Shown here one piece after another: positions 51,828 to 60,884 of a DNA stretch of 64,000 nucleotides; the stretch's first letter is position 1; each line of letters begins with the position of its first letter. Made by a program: the position numbers and the translations under genes. This stretch comes from Anaerolineae bacterium (GTDB taxonomy: Bacteria; Chloroflexota; Anaerolineae; Anaerolineales; Anaerolineaceae). Location of the stretch: positions 930,001 through 994,000 of the forward strand of contig JABUFD010000002.1 of assembly GCA_013314735.1 (NCBI GenBank). The letters run 5' to 3'. A model generated the notes under the pieces. It was not told the DNA's origin, did no database searches, and worked only from the letters and a program-made list of their open reading frames with translations.

Positions 51828-52538
51828 TTAATCATACCCTGTTCCACTGGTGTTGGGGCTGCCAACCAGAATGGCACGGCCGGAATATGCCTGCTGAAAA
51901 CGGTCAACAGGAATGGCGGCATGTGTTTGCAATGCCAGGCCGCGACCGGAAGGATTGTGCAGGATCACAGAATTCGGCTGTCCCTGGAGGCGGCGAATGC
52001 CAGTGACAACCACCAGGTGCCCCCCACGGCGGGTGATGGGGCGGTCTGTGCCGATCTCGAACGAAACGGAGGCGATCACCAACCGCCCTTGCCGCATGGC
52101 ATCCATGATTCCGTTGAGATCGGCCGCTTGCGGTACCGCCGGGATGCCGCAAATGACACAGAGTTGGGCAAGGGCAGCATGTTTCCAGCCGATTTCGCGG
52201 TGGTTCCCGCCAGTTTCCTCCACCAGGTAACCACCGAGTGCCAACCCCTCATCGATCCATTCCTGGATTGCGCGCACAGGGCCGCCGAAGGCTTCAATGC
52301 AGCTCTTGGCAGCGACAATACCGCAGGAGCGCAGCGCCCACCAGGCATATTGATCAGGGTCAATTGCGCCCGACAACTGCCACAAGGGATCCTCCCGCAA
52401 ATCTCTGCCATGGTCGAGGTAGTCGCTGATATGTTCGCGGTCCATCACCTGTGAATAATAGGGAACACTGCCGGCAAAGTGGATTTCCGGGCTGGGTGGG
52501 TTAGGGCGTGGATGGAATGGAGATTGCATCGGATTCAT
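51828..52538 (-). CDS. C39-like cysteine peptidase
   Basis: A 236-residue protein from ATG 52538 with AGAGGAAA upstream. It has papain-fold C39 marks: the nucleophile Cys in WALRSCGIVAAKSCIEAF (near residue 80), His in GGHLVVVTGI and the following ILHNPSG with the third catalytic position. The segment VPYYSQ near the start is the usual peptidase C39-like opening. No signal peptide is evident, so it may act in the cytoplasm or leave by another route. It is cotranscribed with the membrane protein at 50718-51824. Confidence 0.75.
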   Translation of the reverse strand: MNPMQSPFHPRPNPPSPEIHFAGSVPYYSQVMDREHISDYLDHGRDLREDPLWQLSGAIDPDQYAWWALRSCGIVAAKSCIEAFGGPVRAIQEWIDEGLALGGYLVEETGGNHREIGWKHAALAQLCVICGIPAVPQAADLNGIMDAMRQGRLVIASVSFEIGTDRPITRRGGHLVVVTGIRRLQGQPNSVILHNPSGRGLALQTHAAIPVDRFQQAYSGRAILVGSPNTSGTGYD

Positions 52539-52563
52539 TACGCAGTTTCCTCTTGCACTGCCA

Positions 52564-52569
52564 ATCATA
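52564..52569 (-). promoter_or_regulatory. -10 element of the C39-like peptidase operon
   Basis: TATGAT on the minus strand, 26 bases before the ATG at 52538; the short leader holds the AGAGGAAA ribosome site. Confidence 0.4.
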
Positions 52570-52714
52570 CCTTAGCCGATCTTCTTTGACCAGCACGCTT
52601 GCCCTACAGGCGGATGACGAGTATAAATAAGCAGGAATTATCCGAATGTGAAGATGTTGGCGCTGATATCGCTGTCTTTGCTGGTGAAACCATCCAAAAG
52701 GAAATCCAACGGCC

Positions 52715-54763
52715 ATGAAGATCAGTCAATCCCTGTATCGAAACGCGGAATGGATCCTGGCAATCCTGGTATTGTTGCTGGGCGTTTCTGTCGCCTTTCG
52801 CAGCCAGACTGCCATCATCCGGTTTTACTCCACCGATGACGCCTATTATTACTTTGTGCCGGCACGCAACGCGGTGCAGGGCAATGGAATCAGTTTTGAT
52901 GGAATTGCACGCGGGAACGGATATCATCCATTATGGATGCTGATCTGCCTGCCGGTATTTACACTGAGCGGCATCAGTCCCTGGCTTCCGTTGCGGGTGC
53001 TGGTGGTCATTCACAGCCTGTTGCATGCCGCTGCGGGTTTGGTCTTGTTCCGCACGTTGCATCTGCACCTGTCACGGGTGGTCAGCCTGGTGCTGATGGC
53101 AGTCTGGCTGTTCAGCATTTCAATCTACAATGTTGCCGGTATGAACGGCCTGGAAAGTGGGCTTAACGCGTTTTGCCTGATCCTGCTGTTGTACGCGGTG
53201 GTTCGCTGGGAAAATGGTGTGCCAGTCCTGGGGCCGCGTTGGGGCATCTGGCTGCTGGGAGTATTTTCAGCCCTGGTTTTGTTGGCCCGTCTGGATAATA
53301 TTTTCCTGGTAGGGCTGATGGGGTTGTGGGTGGTGTTGAAGGACAACCCGATTGACCGCCGTCTTTTGGCAGTGGATATCGCTGCGGCTGCGATCTCTGT
53401 GATGGGAAGTTATTTTGCTCGTTTTCGTTTTTCAGATTCGTTCTATAACATGATGGAAGCGATCAAATTCATGGTGGCATTGTCGGTGGTAATCCTGCCT
53501 GGTATGCTGGTGCTGTTGGGCGGTTCCCACTTGCAATGGGTGCGCGGCGGGAAATACGTGCCCACCTGGCTGCGGCTTGGGTTGGGGACGGTTGCCGGTT
53601 CACTGCTGGTTACGCTGATCACACTGCTGCGATTTGGCAACAGCGGCTATTCCCGTTTGCTATTCGCGTTACAATGGGCGGTATTTGCTTTGATGGCGTT
53701 GGGTTTCCGCCTGATTGTGCGCTGGCTGGGCCGCAAACAGCCAGCGGTGGTTGACCACTGGCGTCTGCTCCGCAAACAGGATTGGCCACACTGGCAGCAA
53801 CTGATCGGGCGCAGCCTGGCATATTTTGCTCCATTGACTGGCACCCTGGCCGCATTCCTGGCATTCAATCATTTCTATTTCGGCGCAATGATGCCGATCA
53901 GCGGGAAGATCAAGGCGTGGTGGGGCACAATAGATACCATCTATGGCCAACGAGCGGGTAATTATCTGCGGTTTTTGGGGTTGCACCAGGGGGGGCCGTA
54001 TGGTTTCCTCACCGATCCAATCCACCAGGCTACAAAATGGCTGGATGCAATCATTGACGCCCCATCCAATCTCTTCTTCTATCTGTGTTTTTCAGGCCTT
54101 GTAATTGCTTTCCTGTTGATGTGGTGGAAAAACAGGCATCTGCAATCCAATATCAACCGCTATGCCTGGATGCCGTTTGCACTTGCGGTGCTGTTCCATT
54201 CCAGCAATTACATGATGACCGGCTATGTTGGTTTTCGCGATTGGTATTGGCTGCCGGAAAGTTTATTGCTTCTGGTAACGGTTGGACTGGTCCTTGATAT
54301 TGCCATCACCCGCCGGGTAGGAGACGAAATTGCGCAGCGGCGGGTGGCATGGATTGCTGCTTTGGTTGTCGTGGCGATCGTGATCCGGTTCGCATTCTGG
54401 CACTTTTCCTATTTCCCCTTTATCCAAACCCGCGTTCATACCACCATAGAAGATGTGACAGACCTGATGGCCGTAACCGAGCCTGGCAGCGTGATCGGGA
54501 TGACGGGCAGTGGTGAGGTTGGCTATTTTTCACAGGACCGCGTGATTGTCAACCTCGATGGGTTGATCAATGGGGTGGCGTATTTTGAGCATCTTCAAAA
54601 TGGGACCGTGTCTGTATATATGGATGAGGTCGGCGTTGATTATATACTGGGCAAACCATATATTCTGTATGAGAGCGATCCTTACAAGGGCAATTTTAAT
54701 GAACGCCTGGCTGAAATTGTTCACATTGGAGAAAACATTCTGTACCGTTATATCCCGGACTGA
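52715..54763 (+). CDS. GT-C fold membrane glycosyltransferase-like protein
   Basis: A 682-residue integral membrane protein with about 12 helices. The first extracytoplasmic loop has STDDAYYYFVPARNAVQGNG followed by GNGYHPLW, the acidic DD motif and layout of the ArnT/PMT-like GT-C superfamily that uses polyprenyl-phosphate sugars. The last 110 residues form a soluble domain outside (TEPGSVIGMTGSGEVGYFSQ, VINLDGLIN). It may glycosylate surface lipids or proteins; the donor would depend on the polyprenyl pathway encoded at 22-25 kb. AAGGAAA precedes the start. Confidence 0.82.
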   Translation: MKISQSLYRNAEWILAILVLLLGVSVAFRSQTAIIRFYSTDDAYYYFVPARNAVQGNGISFDGIARGNGYHPLWMLICLPVFTLSGISPWLPLRVLVVIHSLLHAAAGLVLFRTLHLHLSRVVSLVLMAVWLFSISIYNVAGMNGLESGLNAFCLILLLYAVVRWENGVPVLGPRWGIWLLGVFSALVLLARLDNIFLVGLMGLWVVLKDNPIDRRLLAVDIAAAAISVMGSYFARFRFSDSFYNMMEAIKFMVALSVVILPGMLVLLGGSHLQWVRGGKYVPTWLRLGLGTVAGSLLVTLITLLRFGNSGYSRLLFALQWAVFALMALGFRLIVRWLGRKQPAVVDHWRLLRKQDWPHWQQLIGRSLAYFAPLTGTLAAFLAFNHFYFGAMMPISGKIKAWWGTIDTIYGQRAGNYLRFLGLHQGGPYGFLTDPIHQATKWLDAIIDAPSNLFFYLCFSGLVIAFLLMWWKNRHLQSNINRYAWMPFALAVLFHSSNYMMTGYVGFRDWYWLPESLLLLVTVGLVLDIAITRRVGDEIAQRRVAWIAALVVVAIVIRFAFWHFSYFPFIQTRVHTTIEDVTDLMAVTEPGSVIGMTGSGEVGYFSQDRVIVNLDGLINGVAYFEHLQNGTVSVYMDEVGVDYILGKPYILYESDPYKGNFNERLAEIVHIGENILYRYIPD

Positions 54764-54979
54764 TGAGCGCTGGCAGTCTGAATATTGTATAATTAATCTA
54801 ATAAAAATTGTTGATGCATTATTTCCGAAAATTTCCGGGAACCAATTCGACGGGTAGAACGTTTCTATGAAGAAGGATCGTTGTTGATTCTGTGTTGTCA
54901 ATGTTTTTTTGCAGATTTTAAACCAGGGATGCTGCCGCTGGTGAAATGCGGCAGAGAGATTCCCACAGTGAGGTGGAAG

Positions 54980-56158
54980 ATGAAGAGAACCTTTCAGATC
55001 ATTTTTTTATCGGCGGTGGTCACATTGCTGGTGGTGGCCTGCAATTTCCCCGGGCAAAAAGGCAACGGCGGGGCTGCGGCCACACCGGACCTGATCAACA
55101 CGGCTGCGGCATTAACCGTGCAGGCCGTGCAGACTGAGCTCGCCCAGGACCCCACGGAACTGGCCCAAAACACCCTGGTTCCCACCTGGACTTCGGAAGC
55201 CGCCTTCACGGCCACCCCGGGTGTGCCAACCAATACCCCGCTGCCTACCTGGACACCGTTCCCCACCCAGACACCCAAACCGGCGGCTACCAACACCCCC
55301 TATATCCCTTGCAACCAGATGAGTTTCGTGCGCGATTACACCGTCCCGGACGGCACCTGGATGCAGCCCAAGCAGCGCTTCACCAAGATCTGGGAAGTGA
55401 AGAACACCGGCACCTGCACCTGGGACGCGGCATATTCGATTGTTTTTGCCAATGAAGGCACCGCCATGGGGGCGCCGGTTTCGCAGCCGATCAGCGACGC
55501 GCCGGTGGAACCGGGCGAAGTGCTCAAGATCGCACTCGTATTCACCGCGCCCAACACGGATGATGATTATTCCGGCCGCTGGCGGCTGCAGAGCGGTTCG
55601 GGTGAGGAATTCGGCGCATTTACGGTGAAAATCACCGTGGATGGCAATCCGTGGCCTTTCCTGCTGGCAGATTATGCGTGCAGCGCGGAATGGCGCAGTA
55701 ATGCCGGCATCCTGCCCTGCCCGGGCGATAAAGGCAGCAGCAATGGTTATGTGTATGCCACCAAGAAACCCGTGTTTGAAACCGGGTATGAGGATGATGA
55801 AAATACGATCGTGATGGCACCGCGTGCGATTGAAGATGGCGAAACCCGTGGAGAATTCTACATGATGCGCATGCCAACCGACCCGGCGTTTTTTGCCACG
55901 GTGATTGGCTGTATGGACCAGAAGCCCAACTGCGATGTGATCATGACCCTCAAATACCGCCTGGACGGTGATGCCACCGAACACACCATCGGGCAGTGGG
56001 ATGAACGCTTTGATGGTTCGATCACGACCGTGAACATCGATCTTTCGGGTTACGCGCTGGAAGACAAGCTGGTGCACTGGATCTTCTACGTGGAAGCCGA
56101 CGGCGCCGCGACAGATGATGTGGTGTTCTGGCTGAACCCGCGCGTGTACGTACCGTAA
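54980..56158 (+). CDS. Lipoprotein with NBR1-type Ig-like domain
   Basis: A 392-residue lipoprotein from ATG 54980 (ribosome site GAGGTGGAAG). The signal peptide ends in the lipobox LLVVAC. Residues about 25-110 are a Thr/Pro/Ala-rich linker. Then comes an NBR1 (next to BRCA1) central-type Ig domain (MSFVRDYTVPDGTWMQPKQ, FTKIWEVKNTGTCTWDAAYSI, VFTAPNTDDDYSGRWRLQS). A second C-terminal beta domain of about 170 residues (ENTIVMAPRAI, FYMMRMPTDPAFFATVIGC, WIFYVEADG) is unassigned. It is a paralogue of the smaller lipoprotein at 60885-61436. TATAAT at 54788-54793 may be the -10, giving a leader of about 180 bases. Confidence 0.85.
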   Translation: MKRTFQIIFLSAVVTLLVVACNFPGQKGNGGAAATPDLINTAAALTVQAVQTELAQDPTELAQNTLVPTWTSEAAFTATPGVPTNTPLPTWTPFPTQTPKPAATNTPYIPCNQMSFVRDYTVPDGTWMQPKQRFTKIWEVKNTGTCTWDAAYSIVFANEGTAMGAPVSQPISDAPVEPGEVLKIALVFTAPNTDDDYSGRWRLQSGSGEEFGAFTVKITVDGNPWPFLLADYACSAEWRSNAGILPCPGDKGSSNGYVYATKKPVFETGYEDDENTIVMAPRAIEDGETRGEFYMMRMPTDPAFFATVIGCMDQKPNCDVIMTLKYRLDGDATEHTIGQWDERFDGSITTVNIDLSGYALEDKLVHWIFYVEADGAATDDVVFWLNPRVYVP

Positions 56159-56176
56159 TCAGCGGAACGAATTGTC

Positions 56177-56206
56177 AACAGGCTGCCCGTCAAACGGCAG
56201 CCTGTT
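56177..56206 (+). terminator. Hairpin after the NBR1-Ig lipoprotein gene
   Basis: A perfect 11-bp stem (AACAGGCTGCC with GGCAGCCTGTT) and 8-base loop, followed by ATTGTG rather than a T run. It is a likely terminator or transcript end-stabiliser, placed just upstream of the tRNA promoter. Confidence 0.6.
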
Positions 56207-56231
56207 ATTGTGTCAGGCAGGAATTGATTCG

Positions 56232-56240
56232 TGGTATAAT
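56232..56240 (+). promoter_or_regulatory. Extended -10 promoter of the tRNA-Arg gene
   Basis: TGgTATAAT, 23 bases before the mature tRNA 5' end. Confidence 0.6.
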
Positions 56241-56263
56241 TGGCAATCGGAAAACCGAAGGAA

Positions 56264-56339
56264 GCCCCCGTAGCTCAATGGACAGAGTAACTGACTTCGA
56301 ATCAGGTGGTTGCGTGTTCGAGTCACGCCGGGGGCGCCA
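56264..56339 (+). tRNA. tRNA-Arg (anticodon TCG)
   Basis: A full cloverleaf of 76 bases. The acceptor stem GCCCCCG (56264-56270) pairs with CGGGGGC (56329-56335), the D arm contains AGCTCAATGGACAGAGT, the anticodon stem ACTGA/TCAGG frames the loop CTTCGAA with anticodon TCG, and the T arm is GCGTG-TTCGAGT-CACGC. Discriminator G and an encoded CCA follow. Anticodon TCG reads CGA (and, by wobble, other CGN) arginine codons. Confidence 0.97.
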
Positions 56340-56349
56340 GATGCCCGGG

Positions 56350-56379
56350 GTCCAGGCCGCAATCGCCTGGACTTTTTTT
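56350..56379 (+). terminator. Intrinsic terminator of the tRNA-Arg transcript
   Basis: GTCCAGGC (56350-56357) pairs with GCCTGGAC (56365-56372) over a 7-base loop and is followed by seven T residues. Confidence 0.9.
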
Positions 56380-56457
56380 GTTGATCCATCCTCACGGTTT
56401 CTGATGCTACCACACCTTAAATTCCCGGCATGGGCGCGGCATGTTTTTTTTAATCTA

Positions 56458-56466
56458 TGCTATAGT
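56458..56466 (+). promoter_or_regulatory. Extended -10 promoter of the gene at 56503
   Basis: TGcTATAGT, with a leader of about 30 bases that contains the GAGGAA ribosome site. A short inverted repeat TATAG/CTATA (56461-56465 and 56472-56476) overlaps the expected start point. Confidence 0.5.
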
Positions 56467-56502
56467 GGTAGCTATACCGAACCAATCGTGAGGAACAAGA
56501 CC

Positions 56503-57213
56503 ATGCCTGATGACCTGCAATTTGACTTTACTGAGGGGGAAACCCTCGATGAAACCCAAACCGAGCTGGAAACCGCGGCACCGGAACGTGAACGCTTGAA
56601 CTTGCGCGAAGCACTGGGCCGCTTCCGCGATGGCTTTCGTGAACGGGTCGATGTCGCTGCCCTGCCGCGTGCCTTCTGGACGGTCAGTTCTGTCCTGGCG
56701 CTGCTGACCACATCGGTGCTCCTGGCGGTGCTGATCGGCGTGGCCGTCAACCTGTTCCCGTTGGTCAATCAGCTTAACCAGAACCTGGTTGGCAGCCTGT
56801 ATAACAGCTTTGTGGACATGGACAATGCCCGCATCCAGACCACGATCCCGATCTCGGCTGAAGTGCCGGCGCAGTTTGATCTCCAACTGGATACCTACAC
56901 CAGCGTGGTGCTGAGTGAAGATGTTTATATTGAAGGCGCCAGCGTGGACCTGCGTACGGGCGGGATGGTGATCACCGGCGCGCCCACCGATATCAAACTC
57001 CCCAAGGATACCGAATTGCCGGTTCACCTGGTGCTGACGGTGCCGGTGGATGAAATGATCCCGGTGGTGATGGATGTCGCGGTCGATATTCCCGTCAATG
57101 AAACCGATCTGCATCAGCCCTTCCAGAACCTGCAGAAAACCTTGCTGCCGTATTACATCTGGATGTGGTCCCTGCCGGACAACCTGGGGCAGGCACTTTC
57201 CGGGCAAAAGTAA
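56503..57213 (+). CDS. Single-pass membrane protein, unknown
   Basis: A 236-residue protein. The first 60 residues are charged and cytoplasmic, one transmembrane helix lies at about 68-92 (SVLALLTTSVLLAVLIGVAV), and the rest is an extracytoplasmic beta-rich region (about 115-215) with repeated short strands such as TTIPISAEVPAQFDLQL and LPVHLVLTVPVDEMIPVV. This pattern recalls LEA/WHy-like or small periplasmic domains, but no family was recognised. It lies between tRNA-Arg and the M16 peptidases. Confidence 0.7.
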   Translation: MPDDLQFDFTEGETLDETQTELETAAPERERLNLREALGRFRDGFRERVDVAALPRAFWTVSSVLALLTTSVLLAVLIGVAVNLFPLVNQLNQNLVGSLYNSFVDMDNARIQTTIPISAEVPAQFDLQLDTYTSVVLSEDVYIEGASVDLRTGGMVITGAPTDIKLPKDTELPVHLVLTVPVDEMIPVVMDVAVDIPVNETDLHQPFQNLQKTLLPYYIWMWSLPDNLGQALSGQK

Positions 57214-57244
57214 ACGCTTCTTAACCCCGGGGGCATCACTTCGG

Positions 57245-57253
57245 TGATACAAT
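57245..57253 (+). promoter_or_regulatory. Extended -10 promoter of the M16 peptidase pair
   Basis: TGaTACAAT, about 60 bases before the ATG at 57317; a GAGGA ribosome site lies just before that start. Confidence 0.5.
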
Positions 57254-57316
57254 ACCTTTTACGCGCCATGCCAGCCTGCTGGCTGGGCCGAATCCGGATC
57301 GAAACGAGGACAATGC

Positions 57317-58630
57317 ATGGCTGACGCCTTTACTTCCTTCACACTGCCCAACGGGATGCGGGTGATGCTCAAGGAAATTCATACCGTGCCGCTGATCAGC
57401 CACTGGATGTGGTACCGGGTGGGTTCGCGGCATGAATTGCCCGGGCAGACTGGTATTTCACATTGGGTGGAACACATGCAGTTCAAGGGCACCGACCTGT
57501 TCCCTGCCGGCGTGCTCGATAAAGCCATCTCTCGCGACGGTGGTTTCTGGAACGCGATGACCTACCTCGATTGGACCGCCTACTACGAAACCCTCCCCGC
57601 CGAACATATCGAACTTGCCCTGCAACTGGAATCGGACCGCATGATCAATTCGCATTTTGACCTGGAAGAGGTGGAATCGGAACGTACTGTGATTATCTCG
57701 GAACTGGAAGGCGGCAAGAACAGCCCGGTACAGCGCCTTTCCGAGGCGGTGCAGGAAAAATGCTTCGATCTGCATCCCTACCGCAACGAGGTAATCGGCA
57801 GCGAACAGGACCTGCGCAGCATCCAGCGTGATGACCTGTACCAGTACTACCGGCGCCACTACAGCCCCAACAATGCTGTGCTGGCGATTGCCGGTGATTT
57901 TGACACCGCCGCCATGCGTACCCTGGTGGAACAATATTTCGCCGATATTCCTCCCTATACGTTTGAAGAACACACCCTCCCGGTGGAAGCACCGCTGCAA
58001 GGCGCACGGGAAGTGGACGTGCAGGGTCCTGGCGATACCGCCTACCTGCAAGTGGCGTATCGTGCACCGCGCGGCGCCGACCGCGATTTCTTTGCCCTGC
58101 TGCTGCTCGACAGCATCCTCAGCGGCCCCACCAGCCTGAACCTGTTCAGCGCCGGCATCACCAACAAGACCAGCCGCCTGTACCAGAGGCTCGTGCGCAG
58201 CCGCCAGGCAGTCAGTGTCTACGGCGGACTCTCAGCCACGCTCGATCCTTACCTCTATGATGTCCTCATCACGCTCCATCCGCAGAGTGATTTTGAAACC
58301 GTGCTGACTGCTTTCGACGAAGAGGTGAAACGATTGCAGGACGAATTTGTGCCGCAGGAAGAACTGGAGCGTGCCGTCAAACAGCAGCGCGCCATGCTTG
58401 CCTACGGCAATGAAAACATCACCAACCAGGCGTTCTGGATGGGTTTTGCCGAAATGTACGCCAGTTATGAAGACTGGTATGGCAACCTGATCGCGGTACT
58501 GGAATCCATCACCCCTGCCGACCTGCGCCGCGTTGCGCGGCAATATCTCGACCCTGAACAGCGCGTGGTGGGGCGCTACATCCCCGACCACAGCCAGGTA
58601 GCGCAAGCGGAGGACGACAGCGATGAATGA
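57317..58630 (+). CDS. M16 family zinc peptidase, catalytic subunit
   Basis: A 437-residue M16 (pitrilysin/mitochondrial processing peptidase) subunit. The inverted zinc motif HWVEHM (HxxEH, about residues 50-54) is intact and the distal Glu lies in the EEVESERTVIISEL helix about 75 residues later. The C-terminal half holds the usual second, inactive M16 repeat. It overlaps the next gene by eight bases. M16B enzymes work as dimers of active and inactive subunits, exactly the pairing here. Likely cytoplasmic peptide degradation or processing. Confidence 0.92.
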   Translation: MADAFTSFTLPNGMRVMLKEIHTVPLISHWMWYRVGSRHELPGQTGISHWVEHMQFKGTDLFPAGVLDKAISRDGGFWNAMTYLDWTAYYETLPAEHIELALQLESDRMINSHFDLEEVESERTVIISELEGGKNSPVQRLSEAVQEKCFDLHPYRNEVIGSEQDLRSIQRDDLYQYYRRHYSPNNAVLAIAGDFDTAAMRTLVEQYFADIPPYTFEEHTLPVEAPLQGAREVDVQGPGDTAYLQVAYRAPRGADRDFFALLLLDSILSGPTSLNLFSAGITNKTSRLYQRLVRSRQAVSVYGGLSATLDPYLYDVLITLHPQSDFETVLTAFDEEVKRLQDEFVPQEELERAVKQQRAMLAYGNENITNQAFWMGFAEMYASYEDWYGNLIAVLESITPADLRRVARQYLDPEQRVVGRYIPDHSQVAQAEDDSDE

Positions 58631-59918
58631 TCTGTTGGAACAATACCGAAGTTTGCCCAGTTCTACCGATATTCACCGCAGTGCGCTCAGCAATGGGATC
58701 ACGGTCTTGATGCGCCCCAACCGCAACAGCGCGGCGGTATCACTGGCGGGTTATCTCAGCGCCGGCAGCCTGTTTGATCCGATGGAGAAGCTGGGACTGG
58801 CGGATTTCACCGCCCAGGCCCTCAAATACGGCACAGCCAACTATACCTTCCAGCAAATCTATGACCTGTTGGAAAGCTGCGGCGCCAACCTGGGCTATTC
58901 CGCTTCGATCCATAACACCAATTTCAGCGGCCGTTGCCTTTCGGAAGATCTGCCGTTGCTGCTGGAATTGCTGCGCGAAAGCCTCACGCAGCCAACCTTT
59001 CCTGATGAAGAGGTTGGTATGCTCAAGGATCAGCTGTTGACCAGCCTGCAAATCCGCGCGCAGGATACGCGCGCCATGGCCGCCAATACTTTTGACCAGC
59101 TGCTGTACGGCTCGCATGTCTATGGCCTCCCAACCGAAGGTGAATTGGAAACAGTGCAGCAGATCACACCGCAGGACCTGCGCGATTTCCACAATGCGCA
59201 TTACGGTCCGCGGGGGATGGTGATCGCCGTGACTGGCGATATCAACATCCCGGCCGTGCTGACCCTGCTGGAAACCACCCTGGGCGGGTGGCTCAATCCT
59301 GACCAGAGCGCGGAAGCACTGCTGGCGGTTCCCAGCGGTCCCCGTACGGGCGAGCGCAGGCATATCACCATCCCTGGCAAATACCAGACTGACCTGGTGA
59401 TGGGCACGCTCGGTCCGGCACGCACCGCTGATGATTACCTGAAAGCGGTGTTGGGCAACAACATTCTCGGCCAGTTCGGGTTGATGGGGCGCATCGGCGA
59501 TGTGGTGCGCGACCAGGCTGGCCTGGCGTATCATGCCAGCACCAGCCTGCATGCCACCAGCCTGTGCGGCGCGTGGGAAGTGCATGCCGGTGTCAATCCT
59601 GCCAACCTTGAACAGGCGATCGAACTGATCCGCAAAGAGTTGGATCGTTTTCGCACGATCCCGGTCTACCCGGAAGAACTGGCGGACAGCAAAGCCAACC
59701 TGATTGGCGGACTGCCGGTTTCATTGGAAAGCAATGCCGGGGTGGCGTACCTGTTGCTGCGGATTGAGCGTTTTGACCTGGGACTGGATTACCTGCATGA
59801 TTTCATTCGCACGATGCAGTCGATCACGGCCGAACACATCCTTGCCGCCGCCCGCCGCTATCTTGATCTTGACCGCCTGGTGATTGCCAGTGCCGGGCCG
59901 CCGTTGGTAAAGAATTGA
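58623..59918 (+). CDS. M16 family peptidase, non-catalytic partner subunit
   Basis: A 431-residue M16 protein homologous to the preceding one (SNGITVLMRPNRNSAAVSLAGYLSAGS). The position of the HxxEH zinc site reads GLADFTAQAL, so zinc ligands and catalytic Glu are lost. In two-gene M16B systems the inactive partner supplies substrate-binding surface, including an R/Y pair in the C-terminal half. Its stop overlaps the acpS start codon by one base (TGATG). Confidence 0.9.
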   Translation: MNDLLEQYRSLPSSTDIHRSALSNGITVLMRPNRNSAAVSLAGYLSAGSLFDPMEKLGLADFTAQALKYGTANYTFQQIYDLLESCGANLGYSASIHNTNFSGRCLSEDLPLLLELLRESLTQPTFPDEEVGMLKDQLLTSLQIRAQDTRAMAANTFDQLLYGSHVYGLPTEGELETVQQITPQDLRDFHNAHYGPRGMVIAVTGDINIPAVLTLLETTLGGWLNPDQSAEALLAVPSGPRTGERRHITIPGKYQTDLVMGTLGPARTADDYLKAVLGNNILGQFGLMGRIGDVVRDQAGLAYHASTSLHATSLCGAWEVHAGVNPANLEQAIELIRKELDRFRTIPVYPEELADSKANLIGGLPVSLESNAGVAYLLLRIERFDLGLDYLHDFIRTMQSITAEHILAAARRYLDLDRLVIASAGPPLVKN

Positions 59919-60286
59919 TGAACCTGCGTACCGGTATTGACCTGGTGGAGATCAGCCGTTTCGGTGATCTGCGGGAGGATCTGCGCGCTCGTTTCATCGA
60001 ACGCGTATTCACCGAGGCTGAAATCACCCTGTGCCATGGGCGTGACGAACGCCTGGCAGGGCGTTTCGCCGTCAAGGAAGCGGTTGCCAAAGCGCTTGGC
60101 TGTGGCATTGGCGCGGTCAGCTGGCAGGAGATCGAAATCCTGCGCGGTGAACAGGGTGAACCGCTCCTGATCCTGCACGGTAAGGCACAGGTGCTGGCGG
60201 AGGAACTTGGCCTGGTGGAGTGGTCGGTTAGCATAAGCCATACCCATCTGCATGCCGTCGGCCTGGCCGTGGGATTGGGGGAATAG
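59918..60286 (+). CDS. acpS: Holo-[acyl-carrier-protein] synthase
   Basis: A 122-residue phosphopantetheinyl transferase that attaches the 4'-phosphopantetheine arm to acyl carrier protein. The AcpS motifs are TGIDLVEISRF near the start (metal-binding Asp), then RFAVKEAVAKALG (Glu and Lys), and the SISHTHLHAVGLAV end. ATG 59918 is used, in a TGATG overlap with the peptidase stop; the TTG at 59915 is less likely. No fatty acid synthesis gene is adjacent. Confidence 0.93.
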   Translation: MNLRTGIDLVEISRFGDLREDLRARFIERVFTEAEITLCHGRDERLAGRFAVKEAVAKALGCGIGAVSWQEIEILRGEQGEPLLILHGKAQVLAEELGLVEWSVSISHTHLHAVGLAVGLGE

Positions 60287-60346
60287 CACACCGGATTGTG
60301 CATATTTGCATTTGATAAAATTTCTTTCAGCTGCAGCAATCTGCCT

Positions 60347-60352
60347 TATAAT
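60347..60352 (+). promoter_or_regulatory. -10 element close to the DUF202 start
   Basis: Consensus TATAAT ends 11 bases before the ATG at 60364. The expected leader is about five bases and holds no ribosome site. Confidence 0.5.
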
Positions 60353-60363
60353 TTTTACAAACC

Positions 60364-60726
60364 ATGGCAATCAAAAATCACAACAACCACAACCTCGAAA
60401 ACAATCATCCCTACACCCGTTTTGAGAAGGATTCCCTCATCCTGCGTGATGAACTGGCGGTGGATCGCACTTTGCTTGCCAACGAGCGTACTTTGCTGGC
60501 GTATCTGCGTTCCGCGGTGTCACTGGGGATCGCAGGGGTGTCGATCATGCATTTTTCCAATCAATTCTGGTACCTGGTGTTTGGGATTGCGTGTTTGCCT
60601 GCTGCGGTCGCAGTGGCTGTGGTCGGCGTCATTCGGTACCGCCGCATGAATGCGGGGATCGGCTGTGTGCGCCATTTGCAGGATGAGGATGACCTCGACC
60701 TGATTGTGAACGACGACATCGATTGA
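60364..60726 (+). CDS. DUF202 family membrane protein
   Basis: A 120-residue protein with the DUF202 (YidH-like) signature RTLLANERTLLAYLRSAVSLGIAG and two transmembrane helices separated by a short turn (FSNQFWYLVFGIA, then a second helix ending VIRYRR). The N-terminus is His/Asn-rich and the C-terminus acidic, both cytoplasmic. Function of the family is unknown. It has its own promoter 11 bases upstream and no ribosome site. Confidence 0.88.
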   Translation: MAIKNHNNHNLENNHPYTRFEKDSLILRDELAVDRTLLANERTLLAYLRSAVSLGIAGVSIMHFSNQFWYLVFGIACLPAAVAVAVVGVIRYRRMNAGIGCVRHLQDEDDLDLIVNDDID

Positions 60727-60817
60727 TTGCCTGCCTCGCAGGGATGGAGAATGCCCCGTTGCCTGGCAGGCCTGTACAGGCACTCACGCTGCTGCCATTT
60801 TGCTTCATTAAACAATA

Positions 60818-60839
60818 AACCGCCAGGGTTTGGGCGGTT
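60818..60839 (-). terminator. Terminator of the NBR1-Ig gene
   Basis: AACCGCC (60818-60824) pairs with GGCGGTT (60833-60839). On the minus strand it is followed by TATTGTTT, so it serves mainly the gene at 60885; it may also slow transcription from the left. Confidence 0.6.
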
Positions 60840-60884
60840 CATTGTGGTCAAACGGGTTTGGGGACAGTCCGTTGTTTTTTGGAA

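Noticed and set aside
51831-51836. TATGAT six bases before the ATG at 51824 as a leaderless promoter
   Set aside because: These bases are the last codons of the C39-like gene, and the two genes are three bases apart, so cotranscription is the simpler reading.
56264-56379. tRNA-Arg as a mobile-element attachment site
   Set aside because: No integrase gene or repeat of the tRNA 3' end was seen in the window.
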